From the NCBI GenBank assembly GCA_026702845.1, contig JADCLS010000015.1, forward strand, positions 62,001 through 126,000: 64,000 bases of DNA, given 5' to 3'. A program made the translations under genes and the position numbers. The notes beneath the pieces were generated by a model, which did no database searches, had not been told where the DNA came from, and saw only the letters and a program-made list of their open reading frames with translations. This stretch comes from Candidatus Heimdallarchaeota archaeon (GTDB lineage: Archaea > Asgardarchaeota > Heimdallarchaeia > Heimdallarchaeales > Kariarchaeaceae). Of this stretch, positions 1 through 7,720 are shown piece after piece. Each line of letters opens with the position of its first letter. Positions within the stretch are counted from its first letter, which is position 1.

Positions 1-1
1 A

Positions 2-475
2 GGAGATGTGGTGGGAAAAGAAGATGTTCTCGTTAGAATACATTCAGAGTGCTTAACTGGTGATGCTATTGGATCCTTGCGTTGTGATTGTCGTGATCAG
101 CTTGAAGGTGCATTGATCAATATTAACAGTGAAGAAGAGGGCATTGTCATCTACCTAAGACAAGAAGGTAGAGGTATCGGTCTAACCAATAAACTCCGTG
201 CCTACAAACTACAGGATGAGGGATTGAATACAGTAGAGGCCAATCTGGCATTGGGATTTCCTGATGATATGAGAGAGTATTCCATTGCATCACATATCCT
301 GAAAAGTCTGAAAGTGAAGTCAGTTCGACTGATGACGAATAATCCTAACAAATTAAGACAGCTCGAAAAATATGGAATCAATATTACCTCCAGAGTACCA
401 CACATATATGATACCAACCAGTTCAATGAATTTTATCTTCAGACTAAAAAAGAATTATCGCAACATATGCTCTAA
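2..475 (+). CDS. ribA: GTP cyclohydrolase II, C-terminal part (cut by left edge)
   Basis: GTP cyclohydrolase II opens GTP to 2,5-diamino-6-ribosylamino-4(3H)-pyrimidinone 5'-phosphate, the first step of riboflavin synthesis. The reading frame is already open at base 2 (GDVVGKEDVLVRIHSE), so the start lies outside the window. The zinc-site motif ECLTGD...SLRCDC, the catalytic stretch YLRQEGRGIGL, and DTVEAN-like (NTVEANLALG) and TNNPNK motifs are all present. About 157 residues are visible; whole RibA proteins are near 200. The next gene, convergent and only 15 nt away, is a riboflavin-pathway reductase. Many archaea use the unrelated GTP cyclohydrolase III instead, so the bacterial-type enzyme is notable. 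No RibB domain can be judged from this fragment. Confidence 0.93.
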   Translation, partial: GDVVGKEDVLVRIHSECLTGDAIGSLRCDCRDQLEGALININSEEEGIVIYLRQEGRGIGLTNKLRAYKLQDEGLNTVEANLALGFPDDMREYSIASHILKSLKVKSVRLMTNNPNKLRQLEKYGINITSRVPHIYDTNQFNEFYLQTKKELSQHML

Positions 476-490
476 ATATGTAATTATAGA

Positions 491-1099
491 TTATTGTATC
501 AGATAATGTTCCTCAATTCCATAACCTAATGACTTCACGGAGGAAAGTGTGATTTTTTTACGTAGTTTTCTAGGAAACAAGGGAATCCCATTAGGTAAAA
601 GAATAGGAGCTCTGAAAATACGCATTTCATTGACTAGATTATCATTAATGAAATTATTTATTACTGTTGCACCACCTTCAATCATTACATCGCCCTCTCT
701 CCCCATCTCATCCAACATTGCATTAATATGTTTTACTACTTCTGGTAATTCGAATCTTGCCAACTTCATTACCCCATAATCATTAGTACTATTCGTCACC
801 CAAATTGTTTTTGCTATATCCTGGTCACAAAACACCCGATGTTCTGGTAGACATCGTCCAGCTTGATCAAGAACGACCCGTATTGGATGGTTCACCTCCC
901 CTTCAATATATTTTGTCTTTGTTTTTAAGGTGGGATTGTCTGTAATCACAGTATTTGCTCCAACTACTATTGCAGCAATTCTATTTCTCATCTTATGAAC
1001 AATTTTCCAATCATTCTCATCAGAAAGTTCAACTTGTTCATCTGGATTACTTATTCTACCATCAAACGAAATAGCAACATTAACAAACCATTTACGCAT
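491..1099 (-). CDS. Diaminohydroxyphosphoribosyl-pyrimidine reductase (RibD-C / ArfC type)
   Basis: This is a 202-residue protein of the RibD C-terminal reductase fold, related to dihydrofolate reductase. It should use NADPH to reduce the ribosylamino side chain of the pyrimidinone made by GTP cyclohydrolase. The N-terminus FVNVAISFDGRI, the IVVGANTVITDNPTL segment, the PIRVVLD strand and the MIEGGATVINNFI nucleotide-binding motif are typical. Length matches stand-alone archaeal/fungal-type reductases (about 220) and there is no deaminase domain. It converges on ribA, so the pair is functionally linked but not one operon. Start is the only ATG at the conserved N-terminus. Confidence 0.9.
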   Translation of the reverse strand: MRKWFVNVAISFDGRISNPDEQVELSDENDWKIVHKMRNRIAAIVVGANTVITDNPTLKTKTKYIEGEVNHPIRVVLDQAGRCLPEHRVFCDQDIAKTIWVTNSTNDYGVMKLARFELPEVVKHINAMLDEMGREGDVMIEGGATVINNFINDNLVNEMRIFRAPILLPNGIPLFPRKLRKKITLSSVKSLGYGIEEHYLIQ

Positions 1100-1200
1100 A
1101 AGGTCCTATATGATTAAAATATTAAATTACCTTTGTATGAGGGGATATTTTATTGGCTTTTTATCATTAATTTGACAATACAGATAATTAATTCAAGATA

Positions 1201-2259
1201 TTGCTTAAACAAGTGAGCATAAACAGTTTCATCTTTGAATTCAGACTTCTAAATAATATTAGTCTCGATCCTTCAAGATTGAAAAAAATGGATAATGGAT
1301 ACTGGTTAGACCTGAAGGATAGTAATCTAAAATACTTCATATTTCCAAAATTACTCTCTGAAGAAATTGTAAATGTTAGGTTCAGTCATTCTGAAATCAC
1401 CAAAATTGATGAAAGTATTATATTCTTAAAGAACTTAGAAAATTTAAATCTGTTATATACCAAAATTAAATCACTCCCACAGGCCTTATGTGAGTTAACC
1501 AAACTTAAAGATCTGAATTTGGGGTATATGGAGTTCTTTAATGGATTACCCGAATGCATTGGCAATTTACAACAGCTAGAATCCTTGAACCTTAACAATT
1601 CAAAAATCAAATCATTACCTGAAAGTTTATGCAATTTGATAAATTTGCAAAAATTATGGTTATGGAAAAATGAGCTAAAAGAATTACCCAAGAATTTTGG
1701 TTTGTTGAAAAACCTTAGTAGATTAAGCATTTCCAGTAATCACCTTGAACAATTACCAGAATCATTTTCCAATCTTAGAAACATAGAAGAGATAGATTTA
1801 AAGAATAATCGTCTCACCGTTTTGCGAAATTTCGATAACATGTATCGATTAAAATCTCTAAATATTTCTCAAAACAATCTCCTATCCCTTCCAGAAATAA
1901 CATTACAGCAATTAGAAATGGTAGATGCAGCATTTAATGATATCAATCATCTAAATCCTATAAGAGGAGAGAAAATTAGCTTCCTCAACCTGAGCAATAA
2001 TAAAATCGAACAATTACCAGAACTAGATTGTCCATCATTAACTCATTGCAATCTTTCTGATAATCAATTTGAAGAATTTCCTGATTTATCAGGTTTGCCT
2101 TCTCTAACTATGCTTGATTTTTCTGTAAATCCCTGTAGTGTATCTGTACAAACACTTGAAAAAATTATTAAACCATTGAAAAAATTAACTTGGATTAATC
2201 TGATGGGTAATGATCAGCCACTTCCACCGAAAATTGGCAAAACCATAATACTAGGTTAA
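1201..2259 (+). CDS. Leucine-rich-repeat protein
   Basis: A 352-residue protein made mostly of 22-24-residue LRRs of the LxxLxLxxNxLxxLP type, from about residue 60 to 330 (for example SLPESLCNLINLQKLWLW). LRRs form curved solenoids for protein binding, so a scaffold or recognition role is likely but the partner is unknown. No signal peptide or membrane segment is visible, so it is probably cytoplasmic. The proposed start is TTG at 1201; the first in-frame ATG is only at 1288, and a GTG lies at 1213, so the start is uncertain. Its stop codon overlaps that of the convergent phosphatase gene by 4 nt. It is one of at least four LRR genes in the window. Confidence 0.8.
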   Translation: MLKQVSINSFIFEFRLLNNISLDPSRLKKMDNGYWLDLKDSNLKYFIFPKLLSEEIVNVRFSHSEITKIDESIIFLKNLENLNLLYTKIKSLPQALCELTKLKDLNLGYMEFFNGLPECIGNLQQLESLNLNNSKIKSLPESLCNLINLQKLWLWKNELKELPKNFGLLKNLSRLSISSNHLEQLPESFSNLRNIEEIDLKNNRLTVLRNFDNMYRLKSLNISQNNLLSLPEITLQQLEMVDAAFNDINHLNPIRGEKISFLNLSNNKIEQLPELDCPSLTHCNLSDNQFEEFPDLSGLPSLTMLDFSVNPCSVSVQTLEKIIKPLKKLTWINLMGNDQPLPPKIGKTIILG

Positions 2260-2915
2260 TCTAGTATCATCTCACCAGGTTCTAACTCTGCGGCTATACC
2301 AGATAAATGAGATGCATCGGGAGGAGTAAGAAGTTTTACTTGCAGAGGATTAGTATGTAGCACCTCAATCTGGGTGATTGAACAATTCTGCACATCAATA
2401 TCTTGATTTTCTCGAGTGTAATTAATCGCAATTTCGTCAAGTATTGTTGATAACATACCACCATGACCAATTATTATCACTGGATCTTGTTGAATTACAT
2501 CCAAAATTCCCTGTTTTGCTCTATTATAATGCTCCTTGTAATTCTCACCACCTGGAAAACGAATTTCATGATTCCCAGACATCCACTCCTCACGAATTGC
2601 ATTATGTTCCATCCATAATTCGGGGGTAACCTCTCTTCCTTCGAGATCCCCAACATTAATCTCCCTGAATTCCTCCTTGATGATTACTGGTAATTTAAGT
2701 TTATTTCCGATAATTGTTGCTGTTTCAATAGTCCTTTTTAGAGGAGATGAGTATAGTGCAATCGGTTTTGGGAGAAGGGTTGTCATAAACTCTGCTGTTT
2801 GCTGGGCCTGTAATTTTCCTTTCTCTGTGAGTGAATAATCTACTTTTTTGTATGAGAACTCCTTGGTTAAATTTGCTAGATTTTCTGCATGGCGTATGTA
2901 GTAGATGAGAACCAT
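2256..2915 (-). CDS. Histidine phosphatase family protein (phosphoglycerate mutase-like)
   Basis: A 219-residue branch-1 histidine phosphatase. The catalytic phospho-acceptor motif is YIRHA (Arg8, His9; usually RHG, here RHA), followed by SSPLKRTIETA with the phosphate-binding Arg61, the acidic residue in FREINVGDLEG, and the second histidine in IIIGHGG. This catalytic set is complete, so the protein should be an active phosphomonoesterase or mutase, but the substrate cannot be told from sequence. It ends with a 4-nt tail-to-tail overlap with the LRR gene. The C-terminal 30 residues beyond the fold (LTPPDASHLSG...) are acidic and look family-specific. Confidence 0.88.
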   Translation of the reverse strand: MVLIYYIRHAENLANLTKEFSYKKVDYSLTEKGKLQAQQTAEFMTTLLPKPIALYSSPLKRTIETATIIGNKLKLPVIIKEEFREINVGDLEGREVTPELWMEHNAIREEWMSGNHEIRFPGGENYKEHYNRAKQGILDVIQQDPVIIIGHGGMLSTILDEIAINYTRENQDIDVQNCSITQIEVLHTNPLQVKLLTPPDASHLSGIAAELEPGEMILD

Positions 2916-3035
2916 AGAAGGATAAGAGTTGCAGAATTAATTAACTATCTGATTCAGCAATAGAAAAATACGTGCTCTCCCACTGAAATAAGAAATCTAC
3001 AATATCCTTATATGAGGGAGGATTTATGTTCATGT

Positions 3036-3503
3036 ATGGAAAAACATGAGAAATTGCAACAATATGTTTTCTATTATTTTCTCATCATTATTATTTTCTA
3101 CATTTTCTATCTGATATTACCTAGTTTTACAGTATATTATGAAGATGGTAGTACTAATAAAGTCTATACTTTGTCAAATATTTCTATAGAATCCATCATG
3201 ACAAATGCTATGTTGTATTTTTTATTAGCATTACTTGTATCTGACGTGCTGAATGGAAGAGAGATCAAATTTATGGCTTTTAGTATAGCCATTTTCACTC
3301 TTGTAAGTATTATCATTCAGGTATTTCTAATGTTGGCATTTGAGCAATATTATCAAGGATCTTTTACTTTCATCAGTTGGGGACAAACCTCCGGAATAAT
3401 TGCCATGTTAGGGCTCCTAGTTTTCAGTACATTATACGTTCCCAAACCTAAAAAAGAAGAGGATACTGAGACTAGTGAGCCTCAAGTACAAGATGATAAT
3501 TAA
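3036..3503 (+). CDS. Small four-helix membrane protein, unknown function
   Basis: Integral membrane protein of about 155 residues with four predicted hydrophobic helices (YFLIIIIFYIFYLILPSF; MLYFLLALLVSD; FSIAIFTLVSIIIQVFLML; IIAMLGLLVFSTLY) and a charged acidic C-terminal tail. A TATA-like CCTTATATG at 3006-3014 ends 22 nt before the ATG at 3036, the spacing seen at other leaderless genes here. It also overlaps the upstream ATG at 3012, which I therefore reject as the start. I recognise no family. Transcribed alone, convergent with the small minus-strand genes downstream. Confidence 0.7.
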   Translation: MEKHEKLQQYVFYYFLIIIIFYIFYLILPSFTVYYEDGSTNKVYTLSNISIESIMTNAMLYFLLALLVSDVLNGREIKFMAFSIAIFTLVSIIIQVFLMLAFEQYYQGSFTFISWGQTSGIIAMLGLLVFSTLYVPKPKKEEDTETSEPQVQDDN

Positions 3504-3539
3504 ATATAATAGTTGATAAAATACAATACTTAAATTGTG

Positions 3540-3626
3540 TTACTTTTTACCTTTTTTGGCCTTTGTTGTTGTTTTCTTTGCTGGCTCGGCTGTAGTTTTT
3601 TTGCTAGTTGCTTTTTTCTTACCCAT
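3540..3626 (-). CDS. 28-residue lysine-rich peptide
   Basis: A very small gene: ATG at 3626, TAA at 3540, 28 residues, composed almost only of Lys, Thr, Ala, Gly, Ser, Pro and one Glu (MGKKKATSKKTTAEPAKK...). Thirteen of the 28 residues are lysine, so the peptide is strongly basic. The composition resembles histone H1 or HU tails and suggests nucleic-acid binding. It follows the acidic gene by 15 nt and that gap holds a good Shine-Dalgarno, AGAGGTGA, which supports real translation from the same mRNA. The function is inference from composition only. It is below usual gene-caller size limits. Confidence 0.6.
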   Translation of the reverse strand: MGKKKATSKKTTAEPAKKTTTKAKKGKK

Positions 3627-3641
3627 CTTTTTCACCTCTTT
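3627..3641 (-). promoter_or_regulatory. Shine-Dalgarno of the lysine-rich peptide gene
   Basis: On the minus strand the gap between the two small genes reads AAAGAGGTGAAAAAG directly before ATG. AGAGGTGA pairs well with the archaeal 16S tail and is about 5-7 nt from the start. This is the main evidence that the 28-codon frame is translated. Confidence 0.6.
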
Positions 3642-3815
3642 TTAGTCATCATCGTCGTCGAAGTCGTCGTCATAGTCGTCCTCGTCGTCGTCGTCATAAT
3701 CGTCCTCGTCGTCGTAGTCGTCGTCATAGTCATCCTCGTCGTCGAAGTCATCATCATCGTCATCTAAGACCTTTTTCTTTGGATCGTAATATTCGTCTCT
3801 CACGATTTTCACCAT
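3642..3815 (-). CDS. 57-residue acidic Asp/Tyr-rich protein
   Basis: A short protein with a normal N-terminal segment (MVKIVRDEYYDPKKKVL) followed by about 40 residues made only of Asp, Glu, Tyr and Phe, in a repeating pattern of DDxD with an aromatic residue every 4-6 positions. The DNA is a run of GAC/GAT/TAC triplets (3645-3764). The tail would be intrinsically disordered and strongly negative, like acidic tails of histone chaperones or metal or polycation binders. A TATA box at 3851-3860 lies upstream and the basic 28-residue gene follows in the same transcript. I do not recognise a family; the role is unknown. Confidence 0.6.
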   Translation of the reverse strand: MVKIVRDEYYDPKKKVLDDDDDDFDDEDDYDDDYDDEDDYDDDDEDDYDDDFDDDDD

Positions 3816-3850
3816 TGCTAAGTAATAGCTAACCGAAAGTAGGAGCTTTA

Positions 3851-3860
3851 ATTATATAAG
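3851..3860 (-). promoter_or_regulatory. TATA box for the acidic/basic small-gene pair
   Basis: The minus strand reads CTTATATAAT, a good archaeal TATA box, ending 36 nt before the ATG at 3815. Transcription about 25 nt downstream would give a short leader. No other promoter separates the two small genes, so they are likely one transcript. Confidence 0.55.
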
Positions 3861-3992
3861 AATATCAGAGAAATAAAACCGAATTATTTCTATTATAATT
3901 ACATCCAAATGATGAATTTTTTATTTATCACAAACCTCGTGATACACAATAAAAATATTGATGTGAAATCGATTAAATAGAGCTGGTTTTAT

Positions 3993-5423
3993 TCAGAATT
4001 GAGAAAAGTAATCTTCAGCACCTAGAAGTCGAGATGACAATTCCTGGAGAAGTGGTTCAATCCAAGGATTTCTCCGAGAAGCGATATGTAGGATAATATC
4101 AAGTTTATCATTATCAGCAACTTCTTTTTTGATTTTATCAAGTTCATTGACTGCATCGTCATCTTTAAGCATAACTAAATAGATAATATCCAGAGCCTGT
4201 GTGATAAGTGGTTTAATTTCTTGTTTAATGTACTCATTTCCCTCAGAAATACTCATTTTCTTTAAATTAGAGAATAATGATTTCATATATTTATTTGATT
4301 TTGTAGGCCCATTTACTTTACGTTTGTCAAGGTCAATCCAGATTGAATTTTCAAGAATATCCTTATCCAACCTTGGGATACTATCAGCTGAGACTCCAGT
4401 AATATCAGGACCAATTACATCATCTTCCAGCCACTCAATGACCTCAGCGGAGCGATGTTGTGCAAATAGATTCAGTGTACTTGTCATTATTCTCACAGAA
4501 GGTCGATCACCTGAAATGATAACTCGCTCCCCTGTAACTACAGAATAAAGTATTGAATCTAGTTTCTTTTTAACTGAATTCTCCAGAAATTTAAATGATA
4601 TATTCTCAGTATTTGCGAGATCTTCCTCCACGATATCATGTGTCTCCTTCACGATTTCAAGTAATCGTGTGATTGTAATATCTTTATCCTGTTTAATTTG
4701 ATGTTCTACCTCTTGATCTATGATTGGGGTAAGTTTAAATAAGGTACTAGCCTGTTCAATCTTAACATGAAGCAAACCTACCTCAATATGATCAGGATGA
4801 TATCTTGAGATCAAATAATGAGTCTGCAGTTCTGGTTGTGAGATGGGGATAAAGGCTTTGAGTACTTTGGTCTTGAATTCCTTTTCTCCCCGTATAATGA
4901 ATCCTTTAATGGAGTCGAAACATGGAAGAGCCTGAGCACTGGGATCCAGGTCAAAGTCATCTCCTTCCTTCAATAATTTAAAATAATGAATATCCGCAGA
5001 GGCAAATGGTTTACCTAGACCAAAAGAATCAAGTGTCTCTGTCAACCAGTCTTTTGTCATCATCTCACCTAATACCTTGAAAGCCAATTCATAGGGTACA
5101 GAATCCATATCCCTCGGGATCTGGGATTCAGCATAGAACCGTATTTGATCTAATACTCGATTTGCTACAGCTTCTTTGGCACTAGATGCTAATTCTGCCA
5201 CAATAATATAGGATTGTCTAATGGGGATGAAACTAACCCTACGATCATGGTATGATATACTCTGCAAATCTCTTTTATGTACTTCTCGGCTAAATGCCAT
5301 TAATGCGGTTAGAAGTCCTGCAGCCAGGACTTGTTCATCCTCACGATCTGAAGGAGGATATTCTGCAATATTGATACCACTAATTCCAACAAGACTGAGT
5401 TTCAGAATCAGAGAAGATGACAT
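3993..5423 (-). CDS. Longin-like plus folliculin/DENN-like protein
   Basis: A 476-residue soluble protein. Residues 1-105 have a longin/roadblock-like pattern (LILKLSLVGISG..., a long helix LLTALMAFSREV, strands VSFIPIRQSYIIVAEL, helix AVANRVLDQIRFYA). Residues 288-370 follow the central DENN pattern of folliculin and relatives: ILYSVVTGERVIISGD, a helix, EVIEWLEDD, then ITGVSADSIPRL and IWIDLDKRKV. These align by eye with LTGNQVIWRG, FLGLSP and VIVEV of human folliculin as I remember it. The remainder (375-476) is helical. In eukaryotes longin-DENN proteins act as GEFs or GAPs for Rab/Rag GTPases on membranes, so a small-GTPase partner is a reasonable inference for an Asgard cell. The domain assignment is from pattern reading, not a search. 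A winged-helix gene lies 68 nt upstream on the same strand. Confidence 0.55.
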   Translation of the reverse strand: MSSSLILKLSLVGISGINIAEYPPSDREDEQVLAAGLLTALMAFSREVHKRDLQSISYHDRRVSFIPIRQSYIIVAELASSAKEAVANRVLDQIRFYAESQIPRDMDSVPYELAFKVLGEMMTKDWLTETLDSFGLGKPFASADIHYFKLLKEGDDFDLDPSAQALPCFDSIKGFIIRGEKEFKTKVLKAFIPISQPELQTHYLISRYHPDHIEVGLLHVKIEQASTLFKLTPIIDQEVEHQIKQDKDITITRLLEIVKETHDIVEEDLANTENISFKFLENSVKKKLDSILYSVVTGERVIISGDRPSVRIMTSTLNLFAQHRSAEVIEWLEDDVIGPDITGVSADSIPRLDKDILENSIWIDLDKRKVNGPTKSNKYMKSLFSNLKKMSISEGNEYIKQEIKPLITQALDIIYLVMLKDDDAVNELDKIKKEVADNDKLDIILHIASRRNPWIEPLLQELSSRLLGAEDYFSQF

Positions 5424-5491
5424 TGATTAAATTCTCACATAGTCAATTTTAAATGTTTACAATTTTTTGAATGAAATTGGTTGTTTATAAA

Positions 5492-5788
5492 CTAAGAATT
5501 AAAATCTAGATACAAATTGTCTTCTAGAACCTTGAGGAAATCTCGAGCTATCTCCTCATCGATAATTTTGAGCATCGGTAGGTCTCCTGTTGGAATAACT
5601 TGAACTAATTTCAATCGTGCAAGATTTTTTACATATTCATTTAGAACGGGAAAATCAAACCCAGTATATTTGGTCAATTCATACAAAGTAAGTTCCTGAT
5701 GTTCAATAATCATGATTAGAACCAAGGACATTTGAATCCGATTTTTGGTTATTAATTCTAGTTTCTCCTTATTGAAAGGACTTGACAT
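5492..5788 (-). CDS. Small winged-helix DNA-binding protein
   Basis: A 98-residue protein with a winged-helix pattern: helix RIQMSLVLIMIIEHQ, then ELTLYELTKYTGFDFPVLNEYVKNLARLKLV as helix-turn-recognition helix, and a short wing VIPTGDLPMLKI. This resembles small archaeal ArsR/MarR-like regulators. It sits between the histone-fold gene and the longin/DENN-like gene on the same strand and could regulate either; 68 nt separates it from the latter. Target unknown. Confidence 0.65.
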   Translation of the reverse strand: MSSPFNKEKLELITKNRIQMSLVLIMIIEHQELTLYELTKYTGFDFPVLNEYVKNLARLKLVQVIPTGDLPMLKIIDEEIARDFLKVLEDNLYLDFNS

Positions 5789-5855
5789 TGAAATAGTTTA
5801 ATTGATTGATATTATAAGGACAGATATTTTTAGTTTATTGCAATAAGTAGGAGAC

Positions 5856-6029
5856 TTAGCAATCCTTAGCCATCAGGGTCTTTCTGTCGTTGGCTTTTGC
5901 TCTTGCTGCTGCAGCATCAATGAGTTTTGCCATTGCCTTGTCGAGTGCCTCTAGGGCGTCTCCACCAGTGTTTAGTCCCTTATCTTTGATATAAGCTCTT
6001 ACTTTGCTCTGAACGATGTATTCTACCAT
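5856..6029 (-). CDS. Small histone-fold protein (57 residues)
   Basis: ATG at 6029, TAA at 5856. The sequence runs MVEYIVQSKVRAYIKDKG, then ALEALDKAMAKLIDAAAARA, then KANDRKTLMAKDC. This matches the short archaeal histone-fold proteins I know from haloarchaea (IVKAAVK...; ALDEEVQELLDDAARRAEANDRKTV), especially the AxANDRKT loop and the following short helix. Classic archaeal histones are 65-70 residues; this is shorter and appears to lack part of the third helix. It is preceded by AAAAAGGTGAAAACAAAA, giving a GGTGA Shine-Dalgarno. It should bind DNA or form a dimer with DNA-related function. It falls under usual gene-length cut-offs. Confidence 0.75.
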   Translation of the reverse strand: MVEYIVQSKVRAYIKDKGLNTGGDALEALDKAMAKLIDAAAARAKANDRKTLMAKDC

Positions 6030-6724
6030 TTTTTGTTTTCACCTTTTTCTTATTGCTGACCTTCAAATCAGTATCCGAGGTAATTGAACTGGAAGCCCTA
6101 ATCAACCTGTGAATACGATGATTCACAGCCAACAACTAATCGTCAATCACACTCTACCTAAATAAATATTTCGGATGGATAGACAGAAAATCAGAGTAGA
6201 GAAGTTGAGTAAATAAATTTCTGCATTTCTCAATTAAATAACTTGAAAATGCATTTTTCTTGGAGATCAACCAATTTTTTGTTGAATGACTAGAAGAATA
6301 AATGTGGATTAAAAAAACAGAAAAATCATTCATAAATAAGCCTGATATTATGAAAAAATGCAATTAGATACAATTATGCATTGAGAAAATCTCTTGTATC
6401 AATTTTTCAAAACTCCCCCCATCATTTAGCGCTAAATAGGATGAAAGAAGCATATTTTAATCAATTGGAATCACGGGGAAGAAGGGATGAGTACAGGGAA
6501 TTCACATAGTTCAGCCAAATTTCAAATAAATGGATCAAGAGGAAGTTTGCATGTATTTTTCTTATTATTAATTCAAAAGTTCAAAAAAATACACTCCGGC
6601 AAGTTATACGCAAAAACAACATAGAGACACCTTTTATTTGGTGAGCATCTATGTATTTTTAGTGAAATTGAATGGTATATCATCATGATTATTAAATTCT
6701 AAGGCTTAGATGAGACTATAACGA
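6030..6724. other. Intergenic region, 695 bp, no gene supported
   Basis: AT-rich spacer between the divergent histone-fold gene and the plus-strand LRR gene. Besides the inverted repeat at 6107-6128 and a short palindrome TTTAGCGCTAAA near 6426, I see no tRNA-like fold or convincing coding frame. A 69-codon minus frame at 6154-6363 has no Shine-Dalgarno, no family likeness and biased AT composition. Confidence 0.6.
6107..6128. repeat. Perfect 8-bp inverted repeat upstream of histone-fold gene
   Basis: CTGTGAAT (6107-6114) and ATTCACAG (6121-6128) form an exact inverted repeat with a 6-nt centre. It lies about 80 nt upstream of the histone-fold start on the minus strand and could be an operator or a hairpin. 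Confidence 0.45.
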
Positions 6725-7720
6725 GTGAAAGAAATTAATTTGAGAGATAATCCTGAAATTCTATCTGAATTTCTTGATAAACAAGGAATCAACGCAAGAC
6801 AATGGATTCATCAGTATATCTTGGAACTGAAAATACTTGATCTGGAAAAGTATCTACATTACTACTTTGAATCAGTACAATTGATAGGAAATAGAATTTG
6901 CCTATTTATGAATAGCTCGTTTCAAGATAGAATTTATCTCCCAATCAGTCTCATGCAACTTCCTATAAGTGATATCATTTTCAATCGAATTACCTTAGCT
7001 GAATTCCCAGAGTATTTTTGTCAAATGCAACATCTCATTTCTTTTGAATTATATGAGACAAATGTTACTATTAATCACAAATTAGATTACCCCAATCTTG
7101 AAATATTCAGATGTACAGGTAATGAGTGGACATTATCAGAAGTATCATTTCCGAATTTACGGAAACTGATTTTAGAAAGAACCTCAGCTTTTCCCTCTGG
7201 AATCATTAGCTCTGAGCTAAGGCAAATTTTTATCAGTAAAAGTAGGTTGAGCCATGAGATTTTGACACAAATTGAATATCTTAACAAACTACATACGCTC
7301 ATACTGGATCAAAACGAAATTAATGAATTCCCAAAATTTCTATTGAGATGCCAGCAATTACAATTTCTGTATCTTCGATTCAATAATATTGCAAGCTTAG
7401 AACTCATTGAGGATTATCGATCCCCCCTAAGATTACTAAACTTGCTTGGCAATAGGATACAACAAATCAACATAGCCTCCGAATCACTTCCACAGTTACA
7501 GATTCTAAACCTAGAATGGAATGATTTAATTGGATTTCCAACTTGTTTATTACAATTAACTAACCTTCAAACACTTCTTCTCAAAGAGAATCCTATAAAA
7601 GTCATAAAAATTGATAAACCAAAACAGAAAATAGCAATTGAAATTTCTAATGATGTTAAAGTAATCGGGAATATTACATCTCTTGTAGAGTACACAAAAT
7701 CAAAGAGAATAACTATTTAA
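6725..7720 (+). CDS. Leucine-rich-repeat protein
   Basis: A 331-residue protein starting at GTG 6725. Residues 1-80 are a non-repeat N-terminal region (NPEILSEFLDKQGINARQ). From about residue 85 to 310 there are degenerate LRRs, clearest at LHTLILDQNEINEFPKFL, LQFLYLRFNNIASLELIEDY and LQILNLEWNDLIGFPTCLL. It probably serves as a protein-binding scaffold in the cytoplasm; no secretion signal. It shares the LP/FP-type repeat style with the other LRR genes here but has its own N-terminal domain. It overlaps tail-to-tail by 4 nt with the next gene. Confidence 0.75.
   Translation: MKEINLRDNPEILSEFLDKQGINARQWIHQYILELKILDLEKYLHYYFESVQLIGNRICLFMNSSFQDRIYLPISLMQLPISDIIFNRITLAEFPEYFCQMQHLISFELYETNVTINHKLDYPNLEIFRCTGNEWTLSEVSFPNLRKLILERTSAFPSGIISSELRQIFISKSRLSHEILTQIEYLNKLHTLILDQNEINEFPKFLLRCQQLQFLYLRFNNIASLELIEDYRSPLRLLNLLGNRIQQINIASESLPQLQILNLEWNDLIGFPTCLLQLTNLQTLLLKENPIKVIKIDKPKQKIAIEISNDVKVIGNITSLVEYTKSKRITI

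Noticed and set aside
3645..3764. Triplet run considered as CRISPR or simple satellite
   Set aside because: No unique spacers; codon mix and regular aromatic residues fit a coding tail.
3537..3832. Plus-strand frames rich in Val/Ile and Arg/His opposite the acidic gene
   Set aside because: They are shadows of the GAC/GAT-rich minus-strand tail; the minus strand has TATA, Shine-Dalgarno and sensible ends.
6154..6363. 69-codon minus frame in the 6-6.7 kb gap
   Set aside because: No promoter, no Shine-Dalgarno and a composition expected from AT-rich non-coding DNA.
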